The notes beneath the pieces were generated by a model. It searched no databases, was not told the origin of the DNA, and saw nothing but the letters and a program-made list of their open reading frames with translations. A stretch of DNA of 64,000 nucleotides from Flavobacteriaceae bacterium (GTDB taxonomy: Bacteria > Bacteroidota > Bacteroidia > Flavobacteriales > Flavobacteriaceae), in contig JAGYJA010000002.1 in the NCBI GenBank assembly GCA_018402385.1, positions 62,001 through 126,000 on the forward strand, read 5' to 3'. A program made the translations under genes and the position numbers. Position 1 is the stretch's first letter. Each line of letters starts with the position of its first letter. Positions 12,704 through 24,253 of the stretch are shown piece by piece.

Positions 12704-13985
12704 ATGGCATTCTGCAAGCAACCCAAACAGGTATTTGAATACACCACGTTAGTAGTGAAGAAGATTCCTGTTTCCAAAAGAAGGCATTGGCAGCTATTGG
12801 GTTGGTACAATGAAGCCCATGGCGGGAGGTACTTTGACCTGACTCCAAACGGTGTACGATTTAAACAGTTTGTAAGAGTTGTAATTCAGGCCGGAGGTGG
12901 TCATTGAGGAGTCCTCCCTAAGAGTGGGAAAACAAGCAACAGCTGGTCAGGAAGCTGATATGGAGAGATGTTCTGTTGGATATGTTGGCAGAGTGTCATT
13001 GGATGCAGGTACACATGCCAATGAAAGGCAACCTAGCAAAACATAGGCCCAGTAGCATCTTGGGAAGCCTCTGCGGAACTCTTTGTACAGGAATGTGAAC
13101 CAACTGGTCAGAGCAGGATTGGTCAAAAGTACCGCAGTTCAATGATGGCAATTGTAAAGCTTTGAAAGGCAATACTGCTATTTGGCAAAAACATTCTATA
13201 CAACTTGGTGCATCAGGAGAATTTCTATACCCGCCATCAGGTTTTCGATCAGAACCACCTGCTGAATCAAATTTTACTGAAGGCCCTCAAATTGGTATCC
13301 CTTGATCAGCTTAAAGCCCTTTGATTAGAGATCGGGTAAATACACTTTTGTTAAATTTCCCTGACGCAAATAGAGGTGCATATAAATGCTACCACGTTTA
13401 AGAAAAAAGCTGGCTTTTAGCCGAAAGACGGAATCATACAGAGAAGCCATTGAAATTTTGGCTATGCTTTTCTTCTCAACTACAGACTCGGATGTTAGCT
13501 TGGTGGCAGCTTAGCCATGTTTGGCACATCCTTTTTGATATGAGACCAGCTTTGGGAAGATATATCTTGCAGGCTTGCAGGTGTAAAGAAAGGGTGGAGC
13601 ATTCAGGCTAAGAATCAAAAACGTTTCTGGTTTGCTGATACAGGTAGGTCCTTTAAGTTGGTTAAGCCGGATATTGTGGTGAAAACAAAGGTGACAGTGC
13701 GATCATCATTGATACGAAATGGAAATTCTTAGATTATAACCATCCTGCTGACAATGAGTCTCAAACAGATGTTTGTGTACAATGAGTTTTGGGACAGTAG
13801 GTCAGCTATTCTGCTTTATCCGTCTGCTTGCTTTTTAGAAATACTCCCATATGAGTCAGGCATTATAAAAAGAAGGAACGGCCCCTTCATCACTGTGGAA
13901 TGCCCAGAGTTTCTGTTTTGGATGAAACTAGTAAAACATGACTGCCAACAGGGAAAGATTAGTTAATTTTGTTGAAGAAGAAATT
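12704..13985 (+). pseudogene. mcrC: McrC-like restriction nuclease subunit, frameshifted
   Basis: Nuclease partner of McrB. It starts about 8 bases after the mcrB stop (ATG 12704). The N-terminal stretch VFEYTTLVV and then RYFDLTPNGVRFKQFVRVV leads into poorly ordered frames. A middle segment reads NILYNLVHQENFYTRHQVFD and NQILLKALKLVSLDQLKAL. The PD-(D/E)xK nuclease core is visible as SAIIIDTKWKFLDYNHPA (about 13700-13750), where D and K of DTKWK are the metal-binding residues. It is followed by LKQMFVYNEFWDSRSAILLY, a typical McrC ending. At least six frame changes occur. The end is approximate: reading is open to about 13985, just before pglZ at 13991. Confidence 0.82.
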
Positions 13986-13990
13986 GAAAG

Positions 13991-16307
13991 ATGCGAGAAA
14001 GTATATTCGATAAAATCATAAAGGCATTAAAGCTGAGCACTCACCATAACAGCAGTGTGATGGATAGGCCAGAAGTAATACTGCTGGCCAGATCCGGAAG
14101 GAGCAATGGAAAACCGTAATTCCTCCCCTTGCAGCGAGAGCTTCCGAGACTATTGACCTATGGGCAATTTGATCCTGTCAAAAAGACAGGTCCAGCTATC
14201 TGGATTAAGTGTATGGTTTCGAAAATGCTTCCGGAGGCAAATTGGAGTGAAGGAGCCATTCCTATCATCTATTTACAGGGATTTCAAAAGCAGATTTAAG
14301 AAAGGTTGAGACGGCCGTGTTTAACCTACAGCCATTACTTAGTATCAGTATACGGGAAATCTCTTTCTTCAGGAAAATGGCAAGGAATGGACCGTGTTGG
14401 CCTTTGTTGAAAATGTGCAGCATGGATTAGGGATCAAAGTTCAGAAAGACAACAGTACAAAGCAGGCACTTAAGAAGGCTTTATCTTCCATATTCATGGA
14501 AAAGAGATCTTTTACAACAAAAGTCAAATAGATGCCGGCTTTCTTAACAATGCCAGTCTCTCCGAAATCAACAAGCATCCTACAATGGATGAATCTGGGA
14601 GAATCATTCCTTAACACCTTAGATCTTTCAAAAAAGGCCGTGTTTGTTGAGTTATGTAAAGGACAGTATGATTTTACCCCTGATTTCAAAAACATAAAAG
14701 AAATTGCATACAAACTCGGATGCCAATCCAGGAAATTGGAAAAATGTATGGCAGCTATATACCAATAACCCAAGAAAATACGCTCGGATTGAAGAGTATC
14801 TGAGGATGGCAATGCCAAGTGATTTAGGGATAGGCATGTATAGCCTACCCCGTGAGAGTTGGCCTGAGGTAAATGAAGGCGAAGAGACCAAACTAGCCGA
14901 AGCACTTCAATCAATCACTAAGTTTGACATTCCTAAAGCATATAGTAAACTATCTGATTTAGAAAACCAACATAAGGAAAGAAGAAGCTGGGTATGGGCA
15001 GACCTGGACAAATCCCCCCTTTCATTTTCTATATCCCACCTGTTTAAATTGGCTACCAAAAGCCAGTGTTCTTTTGGGAATTTATCTTTGGAAGGACTAA
15101 AAGAATATTATACTAATGAGGGTTCTATAGGTGGATTACCACATGCGAAAAGCACTTCAACTCGTAAAGTCTACTAAAGACAAAGAGGTTGTAACTGGCG
15201 TAATCAAATTATTTTACACACCTTGGTTGTCATCGATTACGGAAAGGTTTCAGGCATTGATAGCGGAAAATGACAGTATATTTTACCGAACAGAATGCCA
15301 AAGTCGAAACCTTCGATTTCGTATTGTTTGTAGATGCGTTTAGATACGAGCTTGCCAAAGAATTTATTCAAAGCCAGAAGAAAATTCACCTGATATTAAG
15401 CACTTTCTATCCCATACTTGGTCAGCGATTCCGTCACTGACACCTACGGCGAAAGCGAGCGTCTCGCCAATTTCTTCCATAGTTAGTGTCAATAGTGATT
15501 GTAGGGAGTTTCGGCCTCAATTAAAAAACACCAAAGATCTCTTGACAGCGGCTTTTCGGGATGCCTTAAAGGGACAGAGTTTTGAATATCTTCCAAAAAT
15601 ATCGGACATAGAGAGCGGAAAAAGATATTGGATGGAGATTGGTGATATTGATACCAAAGGCCACCAAGATCAGTCCGGTTTGGTCAGAAGAGTGGATGAG
15701 CTGTTTGATCAGATCCCAAACCTTGGATGGAATATTCGATCAGGGCTATCAAAAAGTTAAAATTGTCACGGACCACGGATGGCTTCTTCTTCCGGGAGGA
15801 CTGCCCAAAACGCAGCTTTATGCAGATTTGGCTGAGACGAGATGGGGTCGTTGTGCGTTGATCAAAGAAGGAGCAGTCACTCCCTTGCTCCACCTTCCCC
15901 GAGATGGAATCCCTCCATATTTATAGCATACGCACCGGGAATCAGCTTCCTTCAAGGCAAATGAAGAATATGCCCATGGAGGCATTTCCATTCATGAATG
16001 CCTGATTCCAGAAATTATTCTTGAACGCAAATCAAGACCTAAAGACAATGCGTTTATCAAAACTATCAAATGGGTAAATTTGAAATGCAATGTGGATACC
16101 GAGCATGCCCTGACGGCTATCAATTGGATGTCAGAACCAAAGCATCGGACGAACATAGCTCGATTGTAATTTCAAAAAACAATATCGTTGCAGGCAACAA
16201 AGGAAGAGTGATGGTCAGTGAAGATGCTGAAGGCAATTCGGTTACCATTCTTTTGCTTGACGCTAATGGCGTAATTATAGACAAGAAGCTAACCACCAGG
16301 TGGATAA
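13991..16307 (+). pseudogene. pglZ: PglZ, BREX phosphatase-like protein, frameshifted
   Basis: PglZ is a core BREX protein with an alkaline-phosphatase-superfamily fold. ATG at 13991 gives MRESIFDKIIKALKLSTHHN. Recognisable blocks in order are ENGKEWTVLAFVENVQHGLG (near 14390), QYDFTPDFKNIKEIAYKLG, NNPRKYARIEEYLRMAMPSD, and SWVWADLDKSPLSFSISHLF. The superfamily core follows: FVLFVDAFRYELAKEFI (about 15322-15370) holds the first metal-site Asp, and KIVTDHGWLLLPGG (about 15758-15800) the TDHG motif. The tail is SVTILLLDANGVIIDKKLTT, with a stop at 16305-16307 after one frame correction. The restored size is about 770 residues, fitting the shorter PglZ form found in some type I loci. brxL starts 11 bases later. 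Roughly eight frame changes occur. Confidence 0.88.
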
Positions 16308-16318
16308 AAATATTTGTT

Positions 16319-18468
16319 ATGGAATTGGACAACATAGACCGTGTAGCGGCATCAGCTTTGAGGGGTATATCGTAAGAAAAGATCTGTTGGAGCAGTTTAG
16401 AAAACATATCCGGTGCCTACCTATGTGATTGAATTTATTGGGAGATACTGTGCCACCACAGATGAAGAGGAAGTCAGGAAGGCTTGGAGATTGTGCAAAG
16501 GCAACTCTCAGATTGGGACAGTTCGTCCGGAGAGGAAGAATATTTTAAATCCAAGGCAAGAGAAAACGGTTCTATCAAACTGATGAGACATCATTACCGC
16601 CCGGTTGGACACCGCCACTGACAGCTATATGGCTACCCCGTGCCAAGCCTTCAGTTGAACAAAGTGAGAATACCGGAGCAGTTGGTCAATGAAAATGATA
16701 GGATTCTTACAGGAGGCTTCTATGCAGAGATAGAGTTGGAGTATGATGCTGCCATCGCTCAGGAAAATGGTGGAAGACCTTTTGGCGTCCGATCTCTAAG
16801 ACCCATACAGCTCTCCCAAAGAAATGTATTGGATGTCCTCTAAGGAAGGAACAGTTCACCTTAGAGGAGTGGAAAACTTCCTGATCCGAAGTGTGGGTAT
16901 GGAGCCATCAGCATTGACCGAAAAAGCCAAAAATGTACTTTTTGTAAGGATGATCCCTACAGTGGAAAGAAACTGCTAATATGGTAGAGTTGGGGCCGAG
17001 AGGAACAGGTAAGTCGCATTTGTATCAGCAGATTTCACCCTACTCCCATTTGGTTTCGGAGGCAAAGCCACCGTTGCCAAGATGTTTGTCAGTCTGGGCA
17101 GTGGAAGAGGTTTGGTCTGCAAGTATGATGTAGTCTGTTTCGATGAGGTTTCTGGGATATCTTTTGATCAAAGGATGGGATCAATATCATGAAGGGTTAT
17201 ATGGAAGCAGCGAATTTAGCCGTGGCAAGGAACCTATCTCGGGCAGACGGCAGGGTGGTGATGGTTGAGAATTTTGATGTGGATGTAGAACATCAGCAAA
17301 GGGTCTCCCACCTTTTGGACTCATGCCCAAAGAGTGCGGGATGACACGGCTTTCATGGACAAAATCACGCTTTCGTTCCCGGATGGGATTTCCCTAAATT
17401 GAACAAAACACTTCTTTACTGAACACTTTGGTTTGGTGGTGATTTCCTGTCCAGATGTTGGACCCGAATGAGGAGCACCAGCCGGTTGACACAGGTACTT
17501 CCCAGAATTGACTACGGAGAGCCTTGAGTGGTCGGGATACCACAGCAGTAAATAAAACACTGAACGGATTGATTGAAACTGATGCAGCCCAATCCCGATG
17601 TCCCAGTTTCAGATGAACTACTGGAATGGGCTGTCAAAATAGCCTTGGAATATAGAGAAGGGTAAAGAGAACAGCAAAGAGAGTTGGTTCGGCAGAGTTT
17701 CGCAATACCCATTTCAGCTATCGCATTGGAGATGATGGCGTGGAAACATTCGTAACCACACCCGGAAATCTATAGCGAAAATACAATCAGCGAAGATCCA
17801 CTTCCTCCCGGACAGATTTGGGCAATCAATGCCGGTGGTCAGGAAGAGTCCATAGGTCTCTACAAGGTAGAGATCAATATGAGACCAGGCTCAGGCGTTA
17901 AAATTCACAAACAGGCCTGTTTCCACCTGCATTTCAGGAAAGCGTGCACTATGCGGAGCAAAACCTCTACAGCAAAAGTAAGATGCTGGTTGGAGATAGA
18001 GATCCAAGATCCCATGACTTCTCTGTTCAGTTAAGGGCCTTTGACTCATCAAAAGCAGCAATGGCATGGGCATGGCAGTCCTGATGGCGCTATGCAGTGC
18101 GATGTTGGAAAAGAATACAAGGAGGATTGGTAGTGGTAGGTTCCTGAATTTGGGAGGATCTTTGGATATGATCCACAATGCCATCAACATCCTCAAATTG
18201 GCCGTTGAGAAAGGAGCCTCCACCTTACTAATCCCACTAAATGCCCGTAAGCAACTAAACGACGCTATCCGACGATATGATCACCAAGATCAATATTCAG
18301 TACTATACGGATCTGAGGGATTGTTTGGTGAAGACGTTGATGGAGGGTATTGAACCAAAAGCAAAATGGAAGAACTTTGGTCTTCAAAATGGTTTTTCCA
18401 CTGTTTTGAAAGCACTTAAAGTACTTACCATCTGTTTAAAAACGGTTAAAATTTCTACAATGCTATAA
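16319..18468 (+). pseudogene. brxL: BrxL, BREX Lon-like AAA+ protein, frameshifted
   Basis: Last core BREX gene. ATG at 16319 gives MELDNIDRVAASAFEGYIVR after one correction. Then come NENDRILTGGFYAEIELEYD and RPFGVRSLRPIQLSQRNVLD. The AAA+ module has Walker A ELGPRGTGKSHLYQQIS (about 16987-17037) and Walker B VVCFDEVSGISFDQ (about 17133-17175), followed by NIMKGYMEAANLAVARNLSR and VMVENFDVDVEHQQRVSHLL. The C-terminal Lon-like part reads SSNGMGMAVLMALCSAMLEK and FLNLGGSLDMIHNAINILKL, then KGASTLLIPLNARKQLND. The end is uncertain: one frame stops at 18353 and another at 18468. The restored length of about 690 residues matches BrxL. It needs at least eight frame corrections. With this gene all six type I core members are present. 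Confidence 0.9.
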
Positions 18469-18512
18469 ACGGAGTATTTAAGACATAAAATATAGAATAA
18501 ATATCAGTCTCA

Positions 18513-20979
18513 TTAGCAACAATAATCACTCAAAATGGTAGATCGATCATCAGTCTTCTTCAATTCTTCTTCAATCCTCTTAAAGTTCTTCTGATACAAT
18601 TCACCGTTTGGCTGCATTTCCAAAGCCTTTCGAAAATCTTCTATTGCACCTTTCAAATCTCTTTTTACGTTCCTTCACAATACCTCTATTATTGTACCAA
18701 GTAGGCAAGGTATACACCAAGAGAATCAACACCTCTGTCAGAAGCAAAATTCAAGTTTTGTTAATTCAATGTCTATAAGTAATTTATAATCATTAATAGC
18801 CCTTATATAATCTCCTTTTTTGCATATTTGAAAAGCTCTACTCTCTAAAGAGGAAATATATATTGGATCAATGTCGATGGCTTTAGTAAAATCATCTACA
18901 GCTTCATTATAAGCTTTTTTTTCATTTTAGCCCATCCTCTGAAAAAATAAAGCTTATGTTTTTCACCGGAATGTACCAATTCCTTTGTAGTTAGTTCAAT
19001 CACATGATCAAAATCTTTGTTGGCCTCATTACGTCTATTGAGATACAAAGCGTTCTACCACGATTATTATATGCTCTTATATTTCTCGGATCAATAGCAA
19101 TTGATTTATTATAATCAGCTATTGATTCATTTTCTCGACCTCTTATTTGGAATAAACTATTTGCTCTTTCATGATATAATTCAGTATCATTTGGGTCGAT
19201 TTCTATTGCCCGATCATAATCATTTACTGCTTTTGAAAACTCTCTAATCTCACCATAAAGTTTAGCCCTATTTTTTAAAGATTTTAATTGATTTCCATCC
19301 AATTCTAGTATCCGACTGTAAACTGTTATAGCTTCTTTTTCTATTTTTACCCGACAATTCTCCTGCCGAAAGATACATTTCAATGAGATCTGTACAGGTG
19401 CCATAATTCCTGACAACCTGAGACTTGTCATTTTTAGGATTCATATTTTTCCTTGACAAGACTCTCTTCATCCCCAACAAGAATAATTTCTTTAAGTGGT
19501 CATTTTCAGGTCATTTCTCAGCTCCATACCGTTCTTAAACTCATCAAACGCCAAACCAAAGTCTCCCTTTTTGAAAGCCTTTATTGCATTAGAATAATGT
19601 CTATCAGCTCGACCATTATTTAATTCCTGTAATATAGTTTCACTAGGGGTTATAGATTGGCTAAACTTATCTATATAACTATTACTCTTTATGGCAAATG
19701 GAGTGATCTTAGTCTTCAAAATAATGCCATCTAGAGACGTACACCTGCTCATCGCAACATATACTTGTCCAGACAAAAAAGAATCGCCCACATCCAAAAC
19801 CACTTTGTCAAACGCTAATCCCTGACTTTTGTGCACTGTGATTGCCCATGCTAATTTTATCGGAAATTGCTTAAAGGAACCTTCTAACACTTCTTCCATT
19901 CGCTTTGTCTACTCTGTTGTAAGTGTAAGAGATATTTTCCCAGCTCGCTTGTTCCACTTCTATTTCCTAGCCATTATCATCTTCCACAATAATAGTTTCG
20001 TCTTCTAGCTTTTTGATCTTCCCTGATTTTTCCATTATAGTAAACTTTACGTTCACTGGAATCATTTTTCACAAACATCACCTGAGCACCTCTTTTAAAT
20101 GTAACTCATCATCCGTAGGCCTATTACCTATAGGAAAGTTTCCTTTCAACTCGGCTTTGAAAGTGTAAAGTTTCCCGATAAGATGATCAAGGTGCTCTTG
20201 ATTAATCCGAGAAACTCTATCTCTTTTAGTTGAGAGAGTAATATATCCCTATTGTACCCATTGAACTGTGGATCATACTTTGCATTGATTAAATGTAGAT
20301 CACCTGCTGATAGCCGATTCTCTCTTACCTTATTAAGTAGATCAATAAACTGCTGATCTTTCTGCCTGTAAATCTTTTTGAGTACAATATGTACAAGATT
20401 AAGCTCAGCAAAAGCATGGGAAGAAAGAAGAATGGAGATTCATAAAATTGAGATAGTATTTCATGTTCATCCCTCTTTACTACTGGTGGCAGCTGATGAG
20501 CATCACCAATTAATACCATTTGAACACCTCCAAATGGTAAATAGGGCTTTTGCCTGAATACTTTAAAACTTCATCAATTACATCAATGTATCACATCTCA
20601 CCATCGAAACTTCGTCAATTATGATCAACTCAAGCTGTCTGATCAGTTCTCTTTTCTCCTCATTATATTTGAAGGTATTATAAATTGCTTCATCAGGGGT
20701 TTCGATTTGAAGCTTTTGTACTCAATCTCTGAATCTCCAGGCACAAATGGACTAAAGGGTAATTGAAAAACGAATGTATTGTCATCCCTCCTGCATTAAT
20801 CGCAGCTACCCAGGTTGGAGCCAGCACAACCACTTTGTTTATGCGTACTTGCTTTAATATACCTGAGGAAATGTAGTTTTACCTGCCCCGGCTTTCCCCA
20901 GTTAGATAGAGTGATTTATTGGTGTTTTTGACGAATTCTACTGCATTAAAAATTCCTCATTGAATTGATCCAGATTCAT
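18513..20979 (-). pseudogene. Pif1-like (RecD-type) SF1 helicase with C-terminal TPR repeats, frameshifted
   Basis: Starts at 20979 (MNLDQFNEEF). Walker A reads LTGKAGAGKTTF (about 20880-20925), followed by APTWVAAINAGGMTIHSFF. Motif III is MVLIGDAHQLPPVVKRDEHE (20460-20519). The C-terminal helicase motif is IKLAWAITVHKSQGLAFDKV, followed by QVYVAMSRCTSLDGIILKTK (about 19710-19870); this order is that of Pif1-family helicases. From about 19600 to 18520 the protein carries tetratricopeptide repeats, for example DYDRAIEIDPNDTELYHERA and NKSIAIDPRNIRAYNNRGR, ending FKRIEEELKKTDDRSTILSD. The restored size is about 820 residues, with several frame changes. It lies convergent to brxL. A helicase with TPRs next to a defence cluster suggests a DNA-repair or defence role, but that is inference. 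Confidence 0.85.
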
Positions 20980-21111
20980 GTTTTGAATTATTTTTGTAAA
21001 AGTCAGTAAAGTGAATGTTAATTAGAATCTCAAAGTAAAGAAATAAACCCTTCAATATTCTTCATGAGAAGCCCAAAAACGATAATGACTTAGGGAACTG
21101 GATATCCCAGG

Positions 21112-21150
21112 TGATGCTGACCCCCCAATCCGGCGATACTGACCCCCCCA
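21112..21150. repeat. IS21-type terminal repeats
   Basis: Two close direct copies of a (G/A)CTGACCCCCC core with similar spacing lie immediately beyond the 3' end of the istB remnant. Multiple short repeats of this C-rich type are usual at IS21-family ends, so this marks the right end of the element. Confidence 0.6.
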
Positions 21151-21187
21151 GGATTTGAGGTTTTTGGAACTTAGTAGCCTGACAAAG

Positions 21188-21545
21188 TTACATATTTTTT
21201 CTTCTTCTGCTTTCTCCCCTCAATTCTATCCGGTGGGAGGTGTGAATCAACCTGTCAAGGATGGCATCGGCAATGGTTTCTTCCCCGATGACTTCATACC
21301 AACTGGCCACGGGAAGTTGGCTGGCGATCACCGTTGATTTCCTCCCATGGCGGTCTTCTATCAGCTCCAGCAGATCCAATCTGTGTTGTTGTTCCATGTG
21401 TGTTAATCCAAAGTCATCCAGGATCAACAGATCTGTTTTGCCTAATTTGTCCAACAGTTTGATAATGGAACCGTCGGCCCGGCCCATTTTCGTTTTTAGC
21501 AGCAGCTTTTGGAGGTTGTAATAGGCTATGGGCCTGTTAAATACC
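21188..21545 (-). pseudogene. istB: IstB-like IS21 transposition helper ATPase, 5'-truncated
   Basis: The C-terminal part of an IstB ATPase. The frame reads AYYNLQKLLLKTKMGRADGS, then TDLLILDDFGLTHMEQQHRL with the Walker B block LLILDDFG. It continues STVIASQLPVASWYEVIGEE and ADAILDRLIHTSHRIELRGE, and ends RRRKNM. The Walker A half and the istA transposase are missing: recognisable sequence stops near 21545. IstB normally has about 245 residues; about 115 remain. The IS21 terminal repeats lie just past its stop. This is an inactive fragment between the helicase and the ImmA/PIN module, a sign of past mobility in the island. Confidence 0.85.
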
Positions 21546-21618
21546 GCTGCCCTTCGAATACCATTCTGAATATTTGACGATAAATTCTACATAATAATCG
21601 TTAATGTTGTACATGCAT

Positions 21619-22823
21619 ATGAGAAAAACTACTTTTATTTACCCATTATAAGTTCATTTGAGAATTTTAAAGAAAAAGTAACTATTTCTGCCAATCATAA
21701 GTCATTCGACCTGAAACTTTTCAGTAACAAGCTAAAAGCGCTGCCGTAATAATCCTTCAGCTTACGGTCAGTGAAGTGACTGCAAGAATTGGTCTCAGTG
21801 AAGACCAATTTATCGGACTAGAAGCAGGTATCGTGGTGCCGTCCGAGATGAGATCCTGATATTGGCTGACTTTTTATAAACTGGATTACCAGTATTTAAT
21901 CAGCAACCAGCTCGAAGCAGTTTGAAAAGGTTCAAATTCTCTACCGAAAATTTGGTAACCAATTCTCAAGAGGAAGACCGATGGACAACTTCAAGAGTTT
22001 ATTTGCCTGTGTGAATGTGAACAGTTGGTTGATCTAAATGAATTCAAAGGATTTGAATTTGTTTTTACACCTTCCGGTAAATATTCAGGGTCATGGTCTG
22101 GCAGCTGCAGTCAAGTTGAGGGCTGAAATGTCGCTGAAACCGGATCAACTGATCGCCGATATTTACCACGAATTTCGAGGTTGGGTATTCATATCTTTCG
22201 TCGTAAATTAATTAACTCGGAAATTTCCGGCTTGTTTGTTCTGCATCCCTGGCAGGTAAGTGTATACTAGTCAATTATGATGAGGACATTTACCGTCAAA
22301 ATTTCACTATCGCTCATGAAGTTGGTCATGCTATTTTGATCTCAGGCGAAGAAGTAAAATGTGTCGCATTTTTCAGATCTAAAAGGGGATAACCTAGTCG
22401 AGATCAGAGCCAATATCCTTGCTTCCAATTTTTTAATTCCGAAACAGGCCACTACAAAATTGCTGCAGTTGAATTCACAGCAGAGCACGTCATAAGTTTA
22501 GCCTGTCAATTGAAGGTCAATGTAACGCCGTTGCTGATTGCTTCGGAAACAAGTTGTTAAATGCCGTTCAGCTTGGAGAATTCAAAAGGCTTCGCATTCC
22601 AAAAGAACAGAAAGTGGATCCGGAACTGAAGGTGTGTCGAGAAGACCTGCAACTTCAAGATAGCGCTGCTTGAACGGGGATTATCTTCTTTTACGTAAAA
22701 CTGTGCATAGGTCATGCAAAATAGATTAGTTCTGGTAGACTTGCTGAAATGCTGCTAGTGTCAGAAAAGGAACTAGTTCTTATTCTTAAATTATACAACT
22801 TAGAACTAGATTATGAGTATTGA
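21619..22823 (+). pseudogene. XRE-type HTH / ImmA-IrrE metallopeptidase protein, frameshifted
   Basis: After frame joining, the N-terminal part reads SFDLKLFSNKLKALRNN, then LTVSEVTARIGLSEDQFIGL and GDEILILADFYKLDYQYLIS, which is an XRE helix-turn-helix region. The middle has ALRNN to GHGLAAAVKLRAEMSLKPDQ and DIYHEFRGLGIHIFRRKLIN. The zinc peptidase motif HExxH is present as FTIAHEVGHAILISGEEVKC (about 22300-22360), the hallmark of COG2856/ImmA. It is followed by NLVEIRANILASNFLIPKQA. The C-terminus is AEMLLVSEKELVLILKLYNL with a stop at 22821-22823. That stop overlaps the start of the next gene by 11 bases, so the two are translationally coupled. Such proteins usually act as regulators or antitoxins cleaved or released on stress. 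The start is approximate; about seven frame changes. Confidence 0.75.
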
Positions 22824-23387
22824 TATCGAAATTTGCTCTAAGCAAAATGCCATTGACACGTGTTCTGTATGGAATATATTGTCATCCATGACACTATACA
22901 CTGTTTCTCAAGAAAATGATTTTGATTTCTACATGACCAACTTGGTAGAATATGAATGTTTGCACAAAGAACGCAAACTCCCACAACAAGTGAATTAGAA
23001 CTTAAAAAGCGATTGAGGACCAAATAAGTAAGAAAACTCTCCTATAGCCTTTCAATGGAAGACCTCCAAGATGAAGATATTTTAAAGATTAAAGGCAGAT
23101 TTGGAAAAAGGTGAACTTTCTTCGATTGCATTTGCAAAGAAAACAGGCATTGGCGCAACCATGATAAAGGAGCCCGGAAAATGGTGTAGAAGTGCTGGGT
23201 AAACATAAGTAGAGACATGTCCGTTGATTTTGAAGTGGTTATTGGTAAATGGATTATTAACTGATGGAGATGTAAGCGTTCGATAATCGATCATCATAAA
23301 AGTGTAGAACGCCCGCTTGAAAACATTTCAGAACCGCTCATGAGGAGGCATTGGGAATTAGATATGTCAAAAATTCGGTGGAAATAA
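22813..23387 (+). pseudogene. PIN-domain protein paired with ImmA (DUF4411-like), frameshifted
   Basis: ATG at 22813, inside the last codons of the ImmA gene. The N-terminal stretch QNAIDTCSVWNILSS carries the first PIN acidic residue (D in IDTCS). It continues DFYMTNLVEYECLHKERKLP with a conserved Glu, and after frame corrections ELSSIAFAKKTGIGVLTDDK with the later acidic TDD motif, then KWIINNGDVSV. The end is RRHWELDMSKIRWK, TAA 23385-23387. The restored size is about 190 residues. PIN-like genes next to ImmA/XRE proteins form a recurrent pair; the PIN nuclease is the likely toxin or RNA-cleaving effector. The family assignment rests on these motifs plus context. Three or four frame changes occur. 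Confidence 0.65.
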
Positions 23388-24253
23388 ATAGAGGTGTTTG
23401 TTTCCGGTCGCTTCCATAAAGAAACTTTTCAGTTAATCTGTTTGCTGGATTAGTCAATGTTGCCATAGCAGCGAATTAATTTTCTAATATCGGTCTGTAA
23501 TATAGTGCTTCCAATTCAAGGGGCGAAAATTCGAGTACTTTAGTCGCATTGGATATCCTTCCAAAATAAATTAAAGAAGCCCTTCTGGTTAGGTGGTTCG
23601 GCAAAAGTTCCAGTGAAAAAATATACTCAATGTTCTTAAACCTGAAAGAAGCGCTTTTTAAATTTGATCTACCCAGAAACTCTGCACAAAGATATCAAGT
23701 AGCAAATTCTACACTTTGCAATTAGGTAGAAGAAAACCACCAAATTTCTCAGCAACAGTCCCTATTGAAATAAATTTATTGAATTAGGAACTTGATAAAT
23801 AAGTGCCTTTACAAACAAATTATCAAGTTATTGGGAGCTTCGTTTATTATAAAAGTCAGCAATTTCTGCTCCTTGCGTATTATTCCCGAAATAAAACTAC
23901 TTTTCTGACTAATAGACTAAGATTGAATTATCTGTTAGGTGCCTAATTTAATAAATTTAAATATTTTTCCATTATCAGCACCTCCCAGATTGCCCTAATG
24001 GAAGGAAATTACATCACAGAAACCACTAAAGAGTAAACAGGGGTTGAGGACCCCGATCAAACCCCAAAAGGTCTGCTTAAATTGTTGAACGTTTATCCGC
24101 GAGATGTTTGAAGACATACGAAACTATCAACTGAGATTTAATCCTGCCAATACCAATTACCGAAATACTGGCTCTAGTATCTGAATAGATAGCGATTTAA
24201 CCCTTAATAAACTGCGTGGGTATTTCGGTTATAAATTGCCTATGAATATGCAT
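23388..24253. other. Unresolved region, no gene assigned
   Basis: Stop codons occur in all six frames at short intervals. Short open stretches such as NLKEALFKFDLPRNSAQRYQ (about 23640-23700, + strand) and MEGNYITETTKE followed by EDIRNYQLRFNPANTNYRN (about 24000-24165, + strand) look coding-like but are not recognisable. The area probably holds one or two error-broken small genes. Confidence 0.35.

Noticed and set aside
18540-19480. Separate TPR gene downstream of the helicase
   Set aside because: The reading continues from the helicase motif IKLAWAITVHKSQG into the repeats with only short frame changes; a single fused gene is simpler.
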